Source: Pseudarthrobacter cellobiosi
GTDB taxonomy: Bacteria; Actinomycetota; Actinomycetes; Actinomycetales; Micrococcaceae
Assembly: GCF_023913755.1 (NCBI RefSeq)
Contig: NZ_JAMXBJ010000041.1
Span: 62,001-126,000 of the forward strand
Length of the DNA stretch: 64,000 nucleotides
Direction: 5' to 3'
In this document: positions 62,184 through 64,000 of the stretch, piece after piece
How positions within the stretch are numbered: the stretch's first letter is position 1
How the letters are laid out: each line of letters opens with the position of its first letter
Notes under the pieces: model-generated
What the model saw: the letters and a program-made list of their open reading frames with translations, nothing else
Database searches by the model: none
What the model was told of the DNA's origin: nothing
Made by a program: the position numbers and the translations under genes

Positions 62184-62235
62184 TTCGCGTTGTGGCCGCC
62201 TTTTCGCGCTGTGGAAGTGTCTATTCGCGTTGTGG
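62184..62235. repeat. Triplicate TTCGCG(T/C)TGTGG repeats
   Basis: TTCGCGTTGTGG at 62184-62195, TTCGCGCTGTGG at 62203-62214 and TTCGCGTTGTGG at 62224-62235, spaced 19 and 21 bases. The third copy overlaps the last codons of the DUF222/HNH gene. AAGTGTCTATTCGCG (62216-62230) is close to the AAGTGTCCGTTCGCG core of the palindrome at 12.1 kb, so these belong to the same repeat family. Confidence 0.65.
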
Positions 62236-63989
62236 GGGTGGTGGTTTGAAGTAGTGGTTTTGTTGGGGTTTTTGGGCGGGGTCGATGTGGCGTGGGGGTG
62301 TGAACCAGGGGACGCCGTTGCGGGTGTGGATGGTGCATTGTTCTTTGTGGATGAGGTGGTGGTGATGGGAGCAGAGCAGGGCGCCGTTGCCGACGTTGGT
62401 GGGGCCTTGCCGTGACCAGTAGGTGATGTGGTGGGCTGCGCACCAGGGCGCTGGGATGGTGCAGTTGGGGAAGGTGCAGCCCTGGTCGCGGGCGGTCAGG
62501 GCGAGGCGCTGGGCGGGGGTGAAGAGCCGGGTTTTGCGGCCGAGTTCCAGGATTTCGCCGTTGGTGCCGAGTAGGACGGGGATGATGTCGGCGTCGCAGG
62601 CGAGTTTGCGGAGGGTGGTTGCCGCGACGGGCCCGGTGAACGTGAAGCTGCCCGTGCCAATACCAAGACCAGTACCAGTACCTGCGCCGCCGTGCTAATC
62701 CCATTACCGCTGTTGCTGTCTGTGCCTGTTCCTGCCGCCAATCCGTCGCCAGCGCCGGTGGCTGTGGCTGGGTGGGGGAGGAGGTCGTGGTAGTTGATGG
62801 TGGCGAGGATCTGGGGGCGGTTCCCGCCGCTGGTGGGCAGCAAGTTGGTGCTGAGGGCGGCTTTGAGGGCGCCGACGATGCCGTCGAGTTGTTTCTGGGA
62901 GCGGGTGCGCCGGTCCAGATCGAGGTCGGTGTCCTGCCAGACATTGTTGCCCTGCCCGGGGCCGGGGTCGCCGCTCCCGGACGCGGCTTCCGTGCCCGTG
63001 GCTGCGACGGTTTCTGTGCCGGTTTCTGTGCCCGTGGTGGTGCGGGGGTTGGTGGCGGCGTTCATGACGGTGGCGAGGTGTTCGTATTGGTCGGTGGTGG
63101 CGAAGATTTCGAGGTGGTGGAGGCCATGGCGGGGTTTGCGGATGAACGCGCCTTGGGTGTGGCGGAGTGCTTCTTCGATGGGTTCGGTGCCGTCGGCGTC
63201 GATGGTGTCGGCCCAGCGGCGGGCGACGCGGGTCAGGAAATCGGGGTCTGTGGTGGCGGCGGTGTGCGTGAGGTCGTGTTCGATCCGGTCCAGGTTCTCC
63301 GGGGTGGTGTGGTGTTTGAGGCGGTCCAGGGTGGCGCTGATGATGGTCCCGGCGCGGGAGGAGACCACGGGCCCGGACCCTGGCACGGCGTGCGGCCGGA
63401 TTAGGTCGTCGGTGTCGGCGTCGCCGCTGGTCTCTGCCGGGCTGCCGGTAGTGGAGGCGGGGGTGAGGGCTGCGGCGAGGTGTTCCCTCATTGGGGGTAC
63501 GGGGTCTCCGGTGAGGGTGGTTGCGGGCAGGATGCTGTGGGCGAGGTGGATGCGGCGCTGGGCTTCGCTGCGCCCGATCCGGAGCCGGAGGCGCAGGAAT
63601 TCGGCGGTGTTCTTGCAGCCGTCATCGGCCGGTGACCCCGGAACGGCCCGGGTGCTCCCGGCGGTGGTCCCCGCGATTTCCGCGGTGGTCCCGGAGGGCC
63701 AGGCGGCGTCGGTTTCGTTCAGGGCTTCGACGCCGTTGTCCCACCCGGTGACCCAGTCCCAGGTGGTCCGGGTGGCTGCCGCTGTGGTGATGGCCTGGGT
63801 GCGGGTGCGGTCCACGGCGCCCGCGGCGAGGATCTGGAGGTAGTCCACGGTCCGGGAGAGGTCCTCGACGAGGCTGGCGAAATCGGCAGCTTCGACGTAG
63901 CTGGTCATCGCCAGGGTCCCGGGAGCAGACGAGGCGGCAGCGTTCACCGAGGCGATCGCCGCAGCCAGTCCGGCGTCGGCCGTCAGCAT
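62221..63989 (-). pseudogene. DUF222/HNH endonuclease-like protein with a frameshift
   Basis: The N-terminal part is DUF222 (FLRLRLRIGRSEAQRRIHLA, RHGLHHLEIFATTDQYEHLA), with Gly/Thr-rich low-complexity blocks. The main frame derails at about 62675-62700 in a GGTACT-type repeat and stops at 62496. The correct frame then continues TFTGPVAATTLRKLACDADI, ARDQGCTFPNC and PAPWCAAHHITYWSRQG (HNH zinc and catalytic region), ending QRE-stop at 62221. It needs one frame change to be whole. The start may lie beyond the window edge; ATG at 63989 is the last one visible. Such genes are multicopy in Arthrobacter. Confidence 0.75.
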
Positions 63990-64000
63990 GGCGGTGTCAC

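Noticed and set aside
62184..62235. CRISPR-like array (three short repeats)
   Set aside because: Repeats are only 12 bases with 7-9 base gaps; no cas genes and no spacer-sized intervals.

Overview
The window is a 64 kb stretch of a high-GC chromosome from an actinobacterium, most likely Micrococcaceae of the Arthrobacter/Pseudarthrobacter type. The evidence is the folate block ending in DUF3180, PH-domain and panC genes, the lysS - lsr2 - clpC order, DisA with RadA, GAF-ANTAR regulators, a DUF222/HNH protein, and frequent GTG starts with strong AGGAGG-like ribosome sites. The genus is an inference; no rRNA is present.

Layout. 0-6.3 kb: a tightly overlapping operon folP-folB-folK, three membrane or PH-domain genes, a DUF2520 protein and panC. 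6.3-9.7 kb: small orphan proteins around two GAF-ANTAR RNA-binding regulators, then a TetR regulator. 9.7-14.9 kb: a broken serine hydrolase, an MFS exporter and three tandem alpha/beta hydrolases. 14.9-20.7 kb: lysS, a small membrane protein, lsr2, two truncated genes back to back, and clpC. 20.7-22.8 kb: an IS630 remnant, an AraC regulator, a frameshifted VOC protein and a GNAT acetyltransferase. 23-25.4 kb: dhaKLM. 25.4-36.1 kb: small membrane proteins, mutY, disA, prfC, a stand-alone ketoacyl synthase, radA and a FUSC-type transporter. 36.2-42.2 kb: phosphate uptake, with pstSCAB facing pit and its DUF47 partner. 43.3 kb: tRNA-Lys. 43.5-47.4 kb: a DUF5058/permease pair, an M20 amidohydrolase and a double Lrp regulator. 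47.4-50.1 kb: a third GAF-ANTAR gene, a GH51 remnant, a HhH-GPD protein and a LacI regulator lacking an internal block. 50.2-61.1 kb: malQ, D-lactate dehydrogenase with lactate permease and a divergent GntR regulator, and a large secreted alpha-amylase. 61.3-64 kb: a PrmC-like methyltransferase and a frameshifted DUF222/HNH protein.

How it works together. Core functions (folate, pantothenate, translation, repair, c-di-AMP synthesis, proteolysis) are intact. Carbon functions cover starch and maltodextrin, lactate and dihydroxyacetone. Phosphate is taken up by both a high-affinity ABC system and a Pit system.

The most distinctive signals are: (1) repeated gene decay confined to accessory genes (frameshifts, internal deletions and fused truncations); (2) interspersed palindromic repeats, one of which has become the C-terminal coding end of a PH-domain gene; (3) paralogous small proteins flanking the ANTAR pair; and (4) a compact membrane-pair/amidohydrolase/Lrp locus of unknown substrate, which is the best candidate for an uncharacterised system. 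No CRISPR array, prophage, rRNA or recognisable riboswitch was seen.
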